Part shown: piece by piece, positions 40,332 to 49,009 of the stretch
Numbering within the stretch: the first letter of the stretch is position 1
Layout: the number at the start of each line of letters is the position of its first letter
NCBI GenBank assembly: GCA_945831575.1
Contig: CAMACX010000004.1
Span: forward strand, 61,729-125,728
DNA from: an uncultured Mediterranea sp.
GTDB lineage: Bacteria > Bacteroidota > Bacteroidia > Bacteroidales > Bacteroidaceae
Direction: 5' to 3'
DNA: 64,000 nt
The notes under the pieces: model-generated
What the model was told of the DNA's origin: nothing
Database searches by the model: none
Seen by the model: only the letters and a program-made list of their open reading frames with translations
Program-made: the position numbers and the translations under genes

Positions 40332-41454
40332 AATCCAGCACCTTCTTGAGGCGATGGAGGAACTCTTCGGCCTCGGCCAGGGTGAGGCAGAGGGGCGGAA
40401 GCAGACGGATGACGTTGGTACCGCTAACTCCTGTGAAGACATGCTGCTCCTTAAGCAGGCGCAGACGCAATTCCTTAATGGGCTCTGCAAACTCCATGCC
40501 TATCATCAGGCCACGGCCACGCACTTCCTTAATTTGAGGCAGCTGCTTCAGTGCATTGATCAGGTACGCACCCACCTGGGCTGCATTCTCTACCAAATGC
40601 TCTTGCTCCATCACGTCGAGTACGGCCAGGGCTGCGCTGCAGGCCAGGTGGTTGCCACCGAAGGTGGTGCCGAGCTGGCCATAGACCGGGGTGAACTTGG
40701 GGCTGATGAGCACGCCTCCCATGGGGAAGCCATTGCCGATACCCTTGGCCACGGTGATGATGTCGGGACGGATGCCGCTGTATTGGTGGGCAAAGAAGCG
40801 CCCGCTGCGTCCGTAGCCGCTCTGTATCTCATCGAGGATGAGCACGGTTCCGGTGGCATCACATGCACTGCGCAGGGCCTGCAAGAACTCATCAGAGGGT
40901 AGCTTGATACCTCCTACACCCTGGATGCCTTCAATGATGACGGCACAGACATCACCCTTAGCCAACTCCTGCTGCATGGCCTCCACATCGTTGAGGGGGA
41001 GGTAGGTGATGTGGCCGTTGGCATTGATGGGGGCAATGATTTTGGGGTTGTCAGTAGCCTCCACAGCCAGCGAGGTGCGCCCGTGGAAGGCTTTCTGGAA
41101 GGAGATTACACGGGTGCGCCCGTTGTAGAAGGAGGCCAGCTTGAGTGCATTCTCATTGGCCTCGGCTCCGCTGTTGATCAAGAAGAGGGCATAGTCATCG
41201 TAACCACAGGCACGGCCCAGTCGTTCGGCCAGCTGCTGCTGCAACGGATTGATGACCGAGTTGCTGTAGAAGCCGAGGGTGGCCACCTGACGGCTGATCA
41301 TCTCCACGTAATGGGGGTGAGCGTGACCGATGGAGATGACGGCATGGCCACCGTAGAGGTCAAGGTATTCAGTCCCCTGATTGTCCCAGACGTGACATCC
41401 TTTGCCCTTGACAATGGATAGGTCGAATAATGGATATACGTCAAATAGTTTCAT
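40330..41454 (-). CDS. argD: Acetyl/succinylornithine aminotransferase
   Basis: PLP aminotransferase acting on N-acylglutamate semialdehyde in arginine synthesis. The class III fold has LILDEIQSGYGRSGRFFAHQYSGIRPD, the PLP lysine in TVAKGIGNGFPMGG and the N-terminal GGHAVISIGHAHPHYV. The 374-residue length is slightly shorter than E. coli ArgD (406). In Bacteroides fragilis the pathway is known to use succinylated intermediates, so succinyl- rather than acetylornithine may be the substrate here. It is the last arg gene before a terminator; no proC follows. Confidence 0.93.
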   Translation of the reverse strand: MKLFDVYPLFDLSIVKGKGCHVWDNQGTEYLDLYGGHAVISIGHAHPHYVEMISRQVATLGFYSNSVINPLQQQLAERLGRACGYDDYALFLINSGAEANENALKLASFYNGRTRVISFQKAFHGRTSLAVEATDNPKIIAPINANGHITYLPLNDVEAMQQELAKGDVCAVIIEGIQGVGGIKLPSDEFLQALRSACDATGTVLILDEIQSGYGRSGRFFAHQYSGIRPDIITVAKGIGNGFPMGGVLISPKFTPVYGQLGTTFGGNHLACSAALAVLDVMEQEHLVENAAQVGAYLINALKQLPQIKEVRGRGLMIGMEFAEPIKELRLRLLKEQHVFTGVSGTNVIRLLPPLCLTLAEAEEFLHRLKKVLD

Positions 41455-41474
41455 GCTTTTTTAAATTTATGAGT

Positions 41475-42443
41475 TTAGAAAGCGGACGGCTTGAGCTTAA
41501 GTCCTACGGTCTCTTCCAGGTTAAACATGAGGTTCATGTTGTGGACGGCTTGTCCACTGGCACCCTTCAGCAGGTTGTCGATGCAGGAGACGATAAGCAG
41601 CTTGTCGCCATGCTTCTCCAAGTAGATTAGACACTTGTTGGTGTTGACCACCTGCTTGAGGTCGATGTTCTTATCTACCAGATGAGTGAAGGAGTCCTTG
41701 GCGTAGTATTCGCGGTAGATGCGCTTTAGCTCATCGAGTTCGACCTTGCACTTCACCACGATGGTGGCGAAGATGCCTCGGGGAAAGTCGCCACGGTATG
41801 GAATGAAGTCGATGGAACTGTGGAAACTGTGTTGCAGCTGCTTGAGCGATTGCTCAATCTCCGGCACATGTTGGTGCTCGAAGGCCTTGTAGATGCTCAA
41901 GTTGTTGTTGCGCCAGGAGAAGTGGCTTGTGGCCCCGGGCTTCACTCCAGCTCCGGTGCTGCCTGTGATGGCGTTCACCATGATGTCATCGTTGAGCATC
42001 AAGTGCTTGGCTAGAGGGAGCAGTCCCAGCTGGATGCAGGTGGCAAAGCACCCCGGGTTGGCTACATGTTTGGCTGTGCAGGTAGCGCGACGGTTCAGTT
42101 CGGGCAAGCCGTATATGAAGTCATGGTCTGGGGACTTGAGCCGGTAGTCCATCGAGAGGTCGATGATGCGCAACTCTTCAGGCACGTTGTGGCTATCCAT
42201 AAACTTGCGTGTGTCGCCATGGGCCGTGCAAAAGAAGAGTACGTCAATCTTGTCCAGTGGCAACTCATCAGTGAAGGTGAGGTCGGTCTCACCGTAGAGC
42301 CCTTCGTGGACATCGGTGATGCGGTTGCCTGCATTGCTGCTGCTGTTTACAAATACTATTTCTGCTTCGGGGTGGTTAAGCAGCAGACGAATCAGTTCGC
42401 CTGCTGTGTAGCCAGCACCTCCAATAATTCCTACTTTAATCAT
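41475..42443 (-). CDS. argC: N-acetyl/succinyl-gamma-glutamyl-phosphate reductase
   Basis: Reduces N-acylglutamyl phosphate to the semialdehyde with NADPH. The N-terminal Rossmann IIGGAGYTAGELIRLLLNHP, catalytic Cys in VANPGCFATCIQLGLLPL and the GSTGAGVKPGATSHF segment are diagnostic of ArgC. The 322-residue size is typical of the shorter ArgC type. It lies 20 bp before argD and 23 bp after argG. Confidence 0.96.
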   Translation of the reverse strand: MIKVGIIGGAGYTAGELIRLLLNHPEAEIVFVNSSSNAGNRITDVHEGLYGETDLTFTDELPLDKIDVLFFCTAHGDTRKFMDSHNVPEELRIIDLSMDYRLKSPDHDFIYGLPELNRRATCTAKHVANPGCFATCIQLGLLPLAKHLMLNDDIMVNAITGSTGAGVKPGATSHFSWRNNNLSIYKAFEHQHVPEIEQSLKQLQHSFHSSIDFIPYRGDFPRGIFATIVVKCKVELDELKRIYREYYAKDSFTHLVDKNIDLKQVVNTNKCLIYLEKHGDKLLIVSCIDNLLKGASGQAVHNMNLMFNLEETVGLKLKPSAF

Positions 42444-42466
42444 GTCGTCACTTTTCGGGGTGAGTA

Positions 42467-43672
42467 TTACTTCATTTCGTCTTTATGGTTGGCATAATAG
42501 GCACGGAGCGGTGTAGAGAGCACTTTGATGAAGCCCTTGGCATCTTCGGCTGTCCAACCCTTCTGCATCTCGCCATATTCACCCAGTTTGTTCTTCACCA
42601 AGTCGTCAGCACTCTCCACGCCTACGGTGGAGAATCCCAGCGGACGTAGCTCGAGGATGGCAGTGCCGTTGACGTTGCGCTGGCTTTCGGTGAGCATGGC
42701 CTCGATGTCGCGCATTACGGGTTCCAGGTATTCACTCTCGTGGAGGAACATGCCGTACCAGTTGGCTACCTGGTCCTTCCAGTACTGCTGCCACTTGCTG
42801 AGGGTATATTTCTCCAGGAAGCGGTGAGCGCCGATGATGAGCATGGGTGCAGCAGCCTCAAAGCCCACGCGGCCCTTGATGCCGATGATGGTGTCACCCA
42901 CGTGCATGTCGCGTCCGATGCCGTAGGCTGCTCCAATCTCCTCCACCTTCTGGATAGCCTTGATGGGGTCGTCGTAGGTCACGTCATTGACCGCCTTGAG
43001 TTCACCCTTCTCGAAGGTGAGTCGCAGCTGCTCGCTTCCCTCCTTGGTGCAATGCTTCAGGTAGGCCGTCTCAGGCAGTCCCTGTGCAGAGTCGAGAATC
43101 TCTCCACCGCAGATGCTGGTACCCCAGATACCTACATTGTATGAATATTTCAGCTTGGCAAAGTCGGCGGCAAAGCCGTGCTTGTTGAGGTAATCAATCT
43201 CCTCCTGACGGCTCAGGGCCATGTCGCGGGTCAGCGTGATGATCTCCACGCCCGGTGCCATAACGAGGAAGGTCATGTCGAAGCGCACCTGGTCATTGCC
43301 CGCTCCGGTAGAACCGTGTGCGATGGCCTGTGCGCCGATCTCGTTGGCATAGCGTGCGATGGCCAGAGCCTGGAAGATGCGTTCCGAACTTACGGAGATG
43401 GGGTAGGTGCCGTTGCGCAGCACGTTGCCATACACCATGTACTTGAGCGACTTGTCGTAATACTCATGGGTCACATCAAGGGTGACGTACTTGGTAGCGC
43501 CCAGCTTATAGGCATTCTCTTCGTTGGTGCGCAGTTGTTCGGCGCTGAATCCGCCCGTGTTGGCACATGCGGCATGTACTTCATATCCTTTTTCCTTGGC
43601 CAGATACATCACGGTGAATGAGGTGTCCAATCCACCGCTGAAGGCCACTACTACTTTCTTCTTCGTTTCCAT
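42467..43672 (-). CDS. argG: Argininosuccinate synthase
   Basis: Joins citrulline and aspartate using ATP. A 401-residue protein with the PP-loop VVAFSGGLDTSFTVMYLA, the HGSTGAGNDQVRFDM segment and GIWGTSICGGEIL; it begins METKKKVV. Length is standard (about 400). It is preceded by the GNAT gene and followed closely by argC. Confidence 0.97.
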   Translation of the reverse strand: METKKKVVVAFSGGLDTSFTVMYLAKEKGYEVHAACANTGGFSAEQLRTNEENAYKLGATKYVTLDVTHEYYDKSLKYMVYGNVLRNGTYPISVSSERIFQALAIARYANEIGAQAIAHGSTGAGNDQVRFDMTFLVMAPGVEIITLTRDMALSRQEEIDYLNKHGFAADFAKLKYSYNVGIWGTSICGGEILDSAQGLPETAYLKHCTKEGSEQLRLTFEKGELKAVNDVTYDDPIKAIQKVEEIGAAYGIGRDMHVGDTIIGIKGRVGFEAAAPMLIIGAHRFLEKYTLSKWQQYWKDQVANWYGMFLHESEYLEPVMRDIEAMLTESQRNVNGTAILELRPLGFSTVGVESADDLVKNKLGEYGEMQKGWTAEDAKGFIKVLSTPLRAYYANHKDEMK

Positions 43673-43730
43673 TTTATTGTCTTATTAAAGTTTCCGTATT
43701 AAACTACAGATTGTCACAGTTCTATACTCT

Positions 43731-43764
43731 TAATCTTTAGATTCTGTTAATCTTTAGATTCTGT
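43731..43764. repeat. Perfect 17-bp tandem duplication at the GNAT 3' end
   Basis: TAATCTTTAGATTCTGT occurs at 43731-43747 and 43748-43764. The second copy contains the GNAT stop codon (43754-43756); the first lies in the spacer to argG. Each copy is itself a short palindrome (AATCTTTAGATT). Confidence 0.95.
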
Positions 43765-44311
43765 CTTCTTCGTGCAGCTTGGGGTCGTAGAGCATGGCAG
43801 TGCAGATACAGAATTTCCTGTTTTTGGCCATGAGGATGTCGTGGTTGATACATCCTTCGCACCCCTTCCAGAAGGCGGCATCATCGGTCAGCTCATTGAA
43901 TGTCACGGGCACGTATCCCAGCTCTGTATTCATCTTCATCACGGCTGCACCACTTGTCAGACTGAATATCTTGGCATTGGGCCAGCGCAGACGGGCCAGT
44001 CGGAAGGAGGCTGCTTTGATGCGCTTGGCCAGGCCGAGTCCGCGGTAGTTGGGATGGACGATCAGACCCGAGGTGGCCACATACTGCTTGTTGCCCCAAC
44101 TCTCGATATAGGTAAAACCAGCAAAGTCGTCCCCGCAGAGGGCGATGATGGCTTTGCCTTCTTTCATTTTGGTTGCCACGTATTCGTGGGTGCGTTCGGC
44201 AATACCCGTGCCGCGCACTTTAGCTGCTTCGCGGATGGTGTCGAGTATCTTGTCCACATAGACCTCATGGGATTCGTCAGCCACCATCACGTCAATTTGT
44301 TTTGATTCCAT
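43754..44311 (-). CDS. GNAT N-acetyltransferase in the arginine operon
   Basis: A 185-residue GNAT protein: the acyl-CoA loop is around VHPNYRGLGLAKRIKAASFRLARLRWP, followed by YVP and a Cys-rich C-terminus (GCEGC ... CIC, about residues 148-175) that could bind metal. It lies between argR and argG. Bacteria lacking argA/argJ often use a GNAT for the first step, acylating glutamate; that role is plausible here but is only inferred from position. No argA, argJ or argB is visible in this operon. Confidence 0.8.
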   Translation of the reverse strand: MESKQIDVMVADESHEVYVDKILDTIREAAKVRGTGIAERTHEYVATKMKEGKAIIALCGDDFAGFTYIESWGNKQYVATSGLIVHPNYRGLGLAKRIKAASFRLARLRWPNAKIFSLTSGAAVMKMNTELGYVPVTFNELTDDAAFWKGCEGCINHDILMAKNRKFCICTAMLYDPKLHEEDRI

Positions 44312-44365
44312 TGTTGTATCTTTCTGAAAAAGATGGGTTGGTTATGAGTTTGATATTTTCTGTTG

Positions 44366-44842
44366 TTATTTCAGGTTGGGAATAATCTGTGCCAGCAGGC
44401 AATAGACCTCCTTCTGTGTGGTGCCTTCGCTCAAGACGAGCAGGATGGTGTCATCGCCAGCGATGGTTCCCAGGATGCAGGGGTAGTTGCGGTTGTCGAT
44501 GTCGTAGGCAATGCTGCTGGCATACCCTGGGCGTGTACGGATGACAGCCAGGTTGCCGCTGAACTGCAGCGATACGAATCCGCTGTGCATCAGCATCTCT
44601 GAGGGTGACTGGATTGGAGTACGCTGGTACATCGTATTGTTGGGCAGCACATAGACGTAGCGACCGTCGGCTGTAGAGGCCTTTGCCACCTTGAGCTTCT
44701 TCAAGTCGCGCGAGAGTGTGGCCTGTGTCACTTCGTAACCAGCTTCGTTCAACTCAACCAATATCTCGTCCTGCGAACTGATGTCGCGACTGGAGATAAT
44801 CAACTTAATCGTATCTAATCGACTAGCTTTTGCTTTTACCAT
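44366..44842 (-). CDS. argR: Arginine repressor
   Basis: Hexameric arginine-sensing transcription factor. The 158-residue sequence has an N-terminal winged helix (LDTIKLIISSRDISSQDEILVELNEAGYEVTQATLSRDLKKL) and a C-terminal oligomerisation/arginine domain (SGNLAVIRTRPGYASSIAYDIDN, GTIAGDDTILLVL), both diagnostic. ATG 44842 gives MVKAKASRLDTIKL; the longer frame overlaps the -7 box. It heads the argR-GNAT-argG-argC-argD operon and has an ARG-box-like operator next to its own start. Confidence 0.95.
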   Translation of the reverse strand: MVKAKASRLDTIKLIISSRDISSQDEILVELNEAGYEVTQATLSRDLKKLKVAKASTADGRYVYVLPNNTMYQRTPIQSPSEMLMHSGFVSLQFSGNLAVIRTRPGYASSIAYDIDNRNYPCILGTIAGDDTILLVLSEGTTQKEVYCLLAQIIPNLK

Positions 44843-44847
44843 AATAC

Positions 44848-44865
44848 AGTGTATAATTATTCTTT
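44848..44865 (-). promoter_or_regulatory. ARG-box-like operator at argR
   Basis: AGTGTATAATTATTCTTT (44848-44865) matches the E. coli ARG box consensus WNTGAATWWWWATTCANW at all but two of its defined positions. It lies between the argR -7 box and its ATG, around the predicted transcription start. Confidence 0.6.
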
Positions 44866-44873
44866 TTCGGGCG

Positions 44874-44881
44874 CAAAAGTA
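44874..44881 (-). promoter_or_regulatory. -7 box of the argR operon promoter
   Basis: Minus-strand TACTTTTG (44881-44874) is a consensus -7 box. A TTG lies 23 bp upstream, slightly far. Confidence 0.55.
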
Positions 44882-45042
44882 GTATGAATAATTGAGAAAA
44901 TATGCAATGGAACCCATTTTTTTTGCATTATGGTGAAAATAAATTCAGAAAAAGCATTAGAAGTGGCTGCATGGTGAGTTTTGGAATCACTAAATCAACA
45001 AAAAACTTGTTTAAAGAGATGTACTGCTATCGAAAAATAGTG

Positions 45043-45050
45043 TACCTTTG
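45043..45050 (+). promoter_or_regulatory. -7 box of the metA promoter
   Basis: TACCTTTG at 45043-45050, 42 bp before the metA ATG. No TTG at the expected -33 position. Confidence 0.5.
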
Positions 45051-45092
45051 GGCGCAAAATTAGCAGATATTAGAATAAATACTGAGAAAGAT

Positions 45093-46010
45093 ATGCCACT
45101 CAATTTACCCGATAAGTTGCCAGCCATTGAGCTGTTGAAGAAGGAGAACATCTTTGTGATTGACCAGACACGTGCTGTGGGACAGGATATCCGCCCGCTG
45201 AAGATTGTGGTGCTCAACCTCATGCCGCTGAAGATTACGACCGAGACCGATATGGTACGCCTCCTTTCCAACAGCCCGTTGCAGGTGGAGATCCAGTTTA
45301 TGAAAATCAAGAGTCATACCTCTAAGAATACCCCTATAGAGCACATGAAGGCTTTCTATACCGACTTCGAACGGATGCGTGAGCAGAAGTTTGACGGCAT
45401 GATTGTGACGGGAGCACCGGTGGAGCAGATGGATTTTGAGGAGGTAACCTATTGGGACGAGATTACCGATATCTTTGATTGGGCCCGTACCCATGTCACT
45501 TCGACGCTCTTCATCTGCTGGGCGGCTCAGGCGGGGCTCTACCACTATTATGGTGTTCCCAAGTACCCACTTCAGGAGAAGATGTTCGGTGTCTTCAAGC
45601 ATCATGCCTTGCAGCCGTTGCATCCTATCTTCCGTGGGTTTGACGACGAGTTCTATGTACCCCACAGTCGGCATACTGAGGTGCGCAAGGAGGATATCTT
45701 GAAGGTGCCACAGCTCACACTCCTCTCGGAGTCGGAGCGGGCAGGTGTTCATCTCGTGATGGCACGCGGAGGCCGTGAGTTCTTCGTGACGGGCCATTCG
45801 GAGTACTCCCCCTTGACGCTTGACACGGAGTACCGGCGCGACCTGTCGAAGGGGCTTCCCATCCAGATGCCTGAGGGGTACTACGTGGGTGATGACCCTG
45901 AGAAGGGAGTCCGTGTGCGATGGCGTGCCCATGCCAACCTGCTTTTCTCCAACTGGCTCAATTACTACGTCTATCAGGAGACTCCCTATCGCATTGAGGA
46001 CATCAAATAA
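45093..46010 (+). CDS. metA: Homoserine O-acyltransferase (MetA family, predicted acetyl-CoA type)
   Basis: Activates homoserine for methionine synthesis. The 305-residue protein has the catalytic Cys142 (FICWAAQAG), His235 and Glu237 (GHSEYSP), as in E. coli MetA. Residue 111 is Glu (TGAPVEQMDF). In studied MetA proteins Glu at this site goes with acetyl-CoA specificity and Gly (E. coli) with succinyl-CoA, so acetylhomoserine is the predicted product. ATG 45093 starts MPLNLPDKLPAI; an earlier frame start at 45048 overlaps the -7 box. No SAM-riboswitch-like structure is evident upstream. Confidence 0.93.
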   Translation: MPLNLPDKLPAIELLKKENIFVIDQTRAVGQDIRPLKIVVLNLMPLKITTETDMVRLLSNSPLQVEIQFMKIKSHTSKNTPIEHMKAFYTDFERMREQKFDGMIVTGAPVEQMDFEEVTYWDEITDIFDWARTHVTSTLFICWAAQAGLYHYYGVPKYPLQEKMFGVFKHHALQPLHPIFRGFDDEFYVPHSRHTEVRKEDILKVPQLTLLSESERAGVHLVMARGGREFFVTGHSEYSPLTLDTEYRRDLSKGLPIQMPEGYYVGDDPEKGVRVRWRAHANLLFSNWLNYYVYQETPYRIEDIK

Positions 46011-46114
46011 TGGGTCCGGGAAGATATGCGTGAGTATTCTTTGGTGCCATGGGTATTCCTAGGTTTTATAAGAGATAAGCAGCAATCCGTATATATAAAT
46101 ATGTATAGAATGAG

Positions 46115-47953
46115 ATGACGATGAAGAAGCGAACCATTGAGTTGCTGGCTCCGGCACGTAATTTGGCCTGCGGGATAGCCGCTGTTGACCATGGGGCAGA
46201 TGCGGTCTATATCGGCGCACCCAGGTTTGGCGCACGGGCAGCGGCCACCAATACGGCCGAAGACATAGGCCGCCTTGTGGAGTATGCCCATCGCTTTGGC
46301 GTCAAAATCTACGTTACGCTCAATACCATCTTGCGCGACGATGAACTTCAGGAAGCTACGGAGATGGTGTGGCAGCTCTATCGCTTGGGGGTGGATGCGT
46401 TGATTGTGCAGGACATGAGTCTGATGCGTCTGCCGCTCCCGCCCATTCCGCTCCATGCCAGTACGCAGATGGACAACCGCAGTGTGGAGAAGGTGCGTTT
46501 TTTGGCCCAAGCCGGGTTCCGGCAGGTGGTGCTGGCCCGTGAGCTCTCACTCCAGCAGATCCGTGCCATCCATGAAGCTGTGCCTCAGGTGGCGTTGGAG
46601 GTGTTTGTACATGGGGCGCTCTGTGTGAGTTACAGCGGACAGTGCTATGCAAGTCAGGCCTGCTTTGGCCGCAGCGCCAATCGGGGAGAGTGTGCGCAGT
46701 TCTGTCGTCTGCCCTTTACGCTGATGGATGCTGAAGGAAGGGTAATCAGTCGTGATAAGCATCTGCTCTCGCTGCGTGACATGAACCGTATGGACCGTCT
46801 GGAGGAGCTGCTCGATGCAGGAGTCACTTCGCTCAAGATAGAAGGCCGCCTCAAGGAGGTGAGCTATGTCAAGAATATCACCGCTGCTTACCGCCGTAAG
46901 CTGGATGAACTCTTCGCCTGTAGGCCGGAGTATCAGGCTGCCTCGTGGGGGAGGGTGACCACCACTTTCAGCCCGCAGGCAGACAAGAGCTTCAGCCGTG
47001 GATTTACCACCTATTTTCTGGACGGGCGAGGGGAGGAGGTGGCCTCAATAGACACCCCCAAATCGATGGGCGAATGGATGGGCACGGTCAAGGAGCAACG
47101 GTCAGGCTATATTACCGTGGCAGGAGTCAAGCCTTTTCACAACGGCGATGGGGCTTGCTACATTGACGAACGAGGCCAGATGCAAGGCTTTCGTATCAAC
47201 CGGGTGGATAACGGCCGTCTCTTTCCCTCGGCCCCTCTGGCCCGTATCAAACCCAAGACACCCCTTTACCGCAACTACGATCAGGAGTTTGAGAAGATGC
47301 TTGACCGCAAATCCTCTGAGCGGAAGATGGGCGTGAAGTGGAGTCTTTGGGATGTGCCCTTTGGCTTTGTGTTGCAAGCCACGGATGAGCGAGGGCAGCG
47401 GGCTGCACTGTGCTTTCAAGCCGAACGACAGTTGGCCAAGTCACCCCAAAGTGAACCGATTCGCAGGCAACTGATGCGCTTGGGTGATACGCCCTTTGAG
47501 GCGAACGAGCCGGTTGAGATCAGCTTTTCCCAGCCTTGGTTTATCCCATCATCGCAGCTGGCCGACTGGCGCCGTAAGGTGCTTGAGGCGTTGGAGCGTG
47601 TGCTTCGGGTGACCTATCCGCGTGAGCTCTACCGCATCCATTCCACGTCGCATCCTTGGCTGAGCACGACACTGACCTATGCAGGCAATGTGATGAATCG
47701 TGAGGCCCGCCTATTCTACGAGAGTCACGGGGTACAGCAGATTGAGCCTGCCTTTGAGCAGCAGCCAGTACCCGGAGCCTTGCTGATGCGCTGCAAGCAT
47801 TGCCTGCGCTACACGATGGGCTGGTGTCCCACGAGGCAGCAGGGGTCTTCTCCCTACCGCGAACCCTATTACCTGGTAAGCAACGACGGGCGCCGGTTTC
47901 GGTTGCACTTCGACTGCAAGGCGTGCGAGATGCAGGTTGTGAAAGATGAATGA
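46115..47953 (+). CDS. Peptidase U32 family protein (RlhA-like)
   Basis: A 612-residue U32 protein: LAPARNLACGIAAVDHGADAVYIG at the N-terminus, the metal/Cys-containing VFVHGALCVSYSGQCYASQACFGRSANRGECAQFCRLPF mid-domain, and a C-terminal region containing IDTPKSMGEWMGTV, which resembles the extension of E. coli RlhA. RlhA hydroxylates 23S rRNA C2501; shorter TrhP hydroxylates tRNA uridine. The C-terminus adds a Cys cluster (CKHCLRYTMGWC ... CKAC). The RNA-hydroxylation role is inferred; 'collagenase' is an old family name. Confidence 0.8.
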   Translation: MTMKKRTIELLAPARNLACGIAAVDHGADAVYIGAPRFGARAAATNTAEDIGRLVEYAHRFGVKIYVTLNTILRDDELQEATEMVWQLYRLGVDALIVQDMSLMRLPLPPIPLHASTQMDNRSVEKVRFLAQAGFRQVVLARELSLQQIRAIHEAVPQVALEVFVHGALCVSYSGQCYASQACFGRSANRGECAQFCRLPFTLMDAEGRVISRDKHLLSLRDMNRMDRLEELLDAGVTSLKIEGRLKEVSYVKNITAAYRRKLDELFACRPEYQAASWGRVTTTFSPQADKSFSRGFTTYFLDGRGEEVASIDTPKSMGEWMGTVKEQRSGYITVAGVKPFHNGDGACYIDERGQMQGFRINRVDNGRLFPSAPLARIKPKTPLYRNYDQEFEKMLDRKSSERKMGVKWSLWDVPFGFVLQATDERGQRAALCFQAERQLAKSPQSEPIRRQLMRLGDTPFEANEPVEISFSQPWFIPSSQLADWRRKVLEALERVLRVTYPRELYRIHSTSHPWLSTTLTYAGNVMNREARLFYESHGVQQIEPAFEQQPVPGALLMRCKHCLRYTMGWCPTRQQGSSPYREPYYLVSNDGRRFRLHFDCKACEMQVVKDE

Positions 47954-47981
47954 CCGGTGAACGTTACTGATAATCCGCTGT

Positions 47982-48965
47982 ATGAGATTAGCTATGAAGT
48001 GCAACATGTTGAGACTGCTGTTGGCCCTATTCGCTGTGGCGATGCTGTGTGGGTGTCACTACGCACTACCCAATGTGGATGCCGATGAGCTCCCGGAGCG
48101 CAGCCGCGACTCATTGCGTTGTCTCATGACCCGCCACTATACACTGGATACCAATCTGGAGCTGGTGAGTGACTCGGTCATGCTGGCCTGTCTTCCGGTA
48201 AAGGATTGTTATGCCATGCTTTACAAGGGTGATCATGTGGTGGTGGCCGAGGTGGCTGTCCATCCCGCAGACAGTATCGACTCGCTGTGGGTCAAGGTGG
48301 CTAAGGACGAACAGGTACAAGGTTGGCTGAGCGAGCGTTGCATGAAGCAATCCTTCGTACCCACGGACAGCATCTCGCAGGCCATCTACTTCTTCAGTCG
48401 CACGCACGCTTCCTACTTCATCACCATCTGTGCGCTAGCGGTGGTGGTATGGCTTGTGTTGGCCTTGCGCAAGAGGCCGCTGATGTTGGTCTATTTCAAC
48501 GACATCGATAGCTTCTATCCGTTGCTGCTCTGTCTGTTGATGGCCTTTTGTGCCACCCTTTATGAGACGATGCAGGTCTTTGTTCCCGCTACGTGGGAAC
48601 ACTTCTACTACAATCCTACGCTCTCGCCCTTGCAGGTACCATTCATCCTAGCACTCTTCTTGAGTGCGTTGTGGCTCTTTGTTGTGGTATTGTTGGCAGC
48701 CATCGACGAGTCGTTTCGTCAGCTGTCGCCCACGGCAGCCTGTTGCTATCTGCTGGGGTTGGCAGCCTGCTGCATCTTCTGTTACCTCTTTTTTATCCTC
48801 ACCACCGCTTGGTATGTGGGTTATCTTTTCCTGTTGCTCATGGTCTGGCTCTTCTTCCGCAGGGCTCGGCGTTCGTGGCGCACAGCCCGCTACCGTTGTG
48901 GACGCTGTGGCCATAAGATGCAGGGAAGGGGAATCTGTCCTCATTGTGGCGCACTCAACGAATAA
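47982..48965 (+). CDS. Lipoprotein-like membrane protein with C-terminal zinc ribbon
   Basis: A 327-residue protein: a signal peptide ending LCGC (lipobox), an SH3-like extracytoplasmic part (about residues 60-125), four or five TM helices (about 140-290), then RCGRCGHKMQGRGICPHCGALNE, a zinc ribbon with CxxC pairs at the very C-terminus. Starts MRLAMKCNMLRLLL at 47982; ATG at 47994 is possible. Topology would put the zinc ribbon in the cytoplasm if the helix number is odd or even accordingly; not resolved. No named family. It is 29 bp downstream of the U32 gene. Confidence 0.7.
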   Translation: MRLAMKCNMLRLLLALFAVAMLCGCHYALPNVDADELPERSRDSLRCLMTRHYTLDTNLELVSDSVMLACLPVKDCYAMLYKGDHVVVAEVAVHPADSIDSLWVKVAKDEQVQGWLSERCMKQSFVPTDSISQAIYFFSRTHASYFITICALAVVVWLVLALRKRPLMLVYFNDIDSFYPLLLCLLMAFCATLYETMQVFVPATWEHFYYNPTLSPLQVPFILALFLSALWLFVVVLLAAIDESFRQLSPTAACCYLLGLAACCIFCYLFFILTTAWYVGYLFLLLMVWLFFRRARRSWRTARYRCGRCGHKMQGRGICPHCGALNE

Positions 48966-49009
48966 TTGCCAATATTCACATAGAAGATGCTTATTAAAAA
49001 TAGATACTT

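Noticed and set aside
44918..45042. SAM riboswitch upstream of metA
   Set aside because: The 125 bp before the -7 box is upstream of the predicted transcript, and the leader itself is only about 35 nt.
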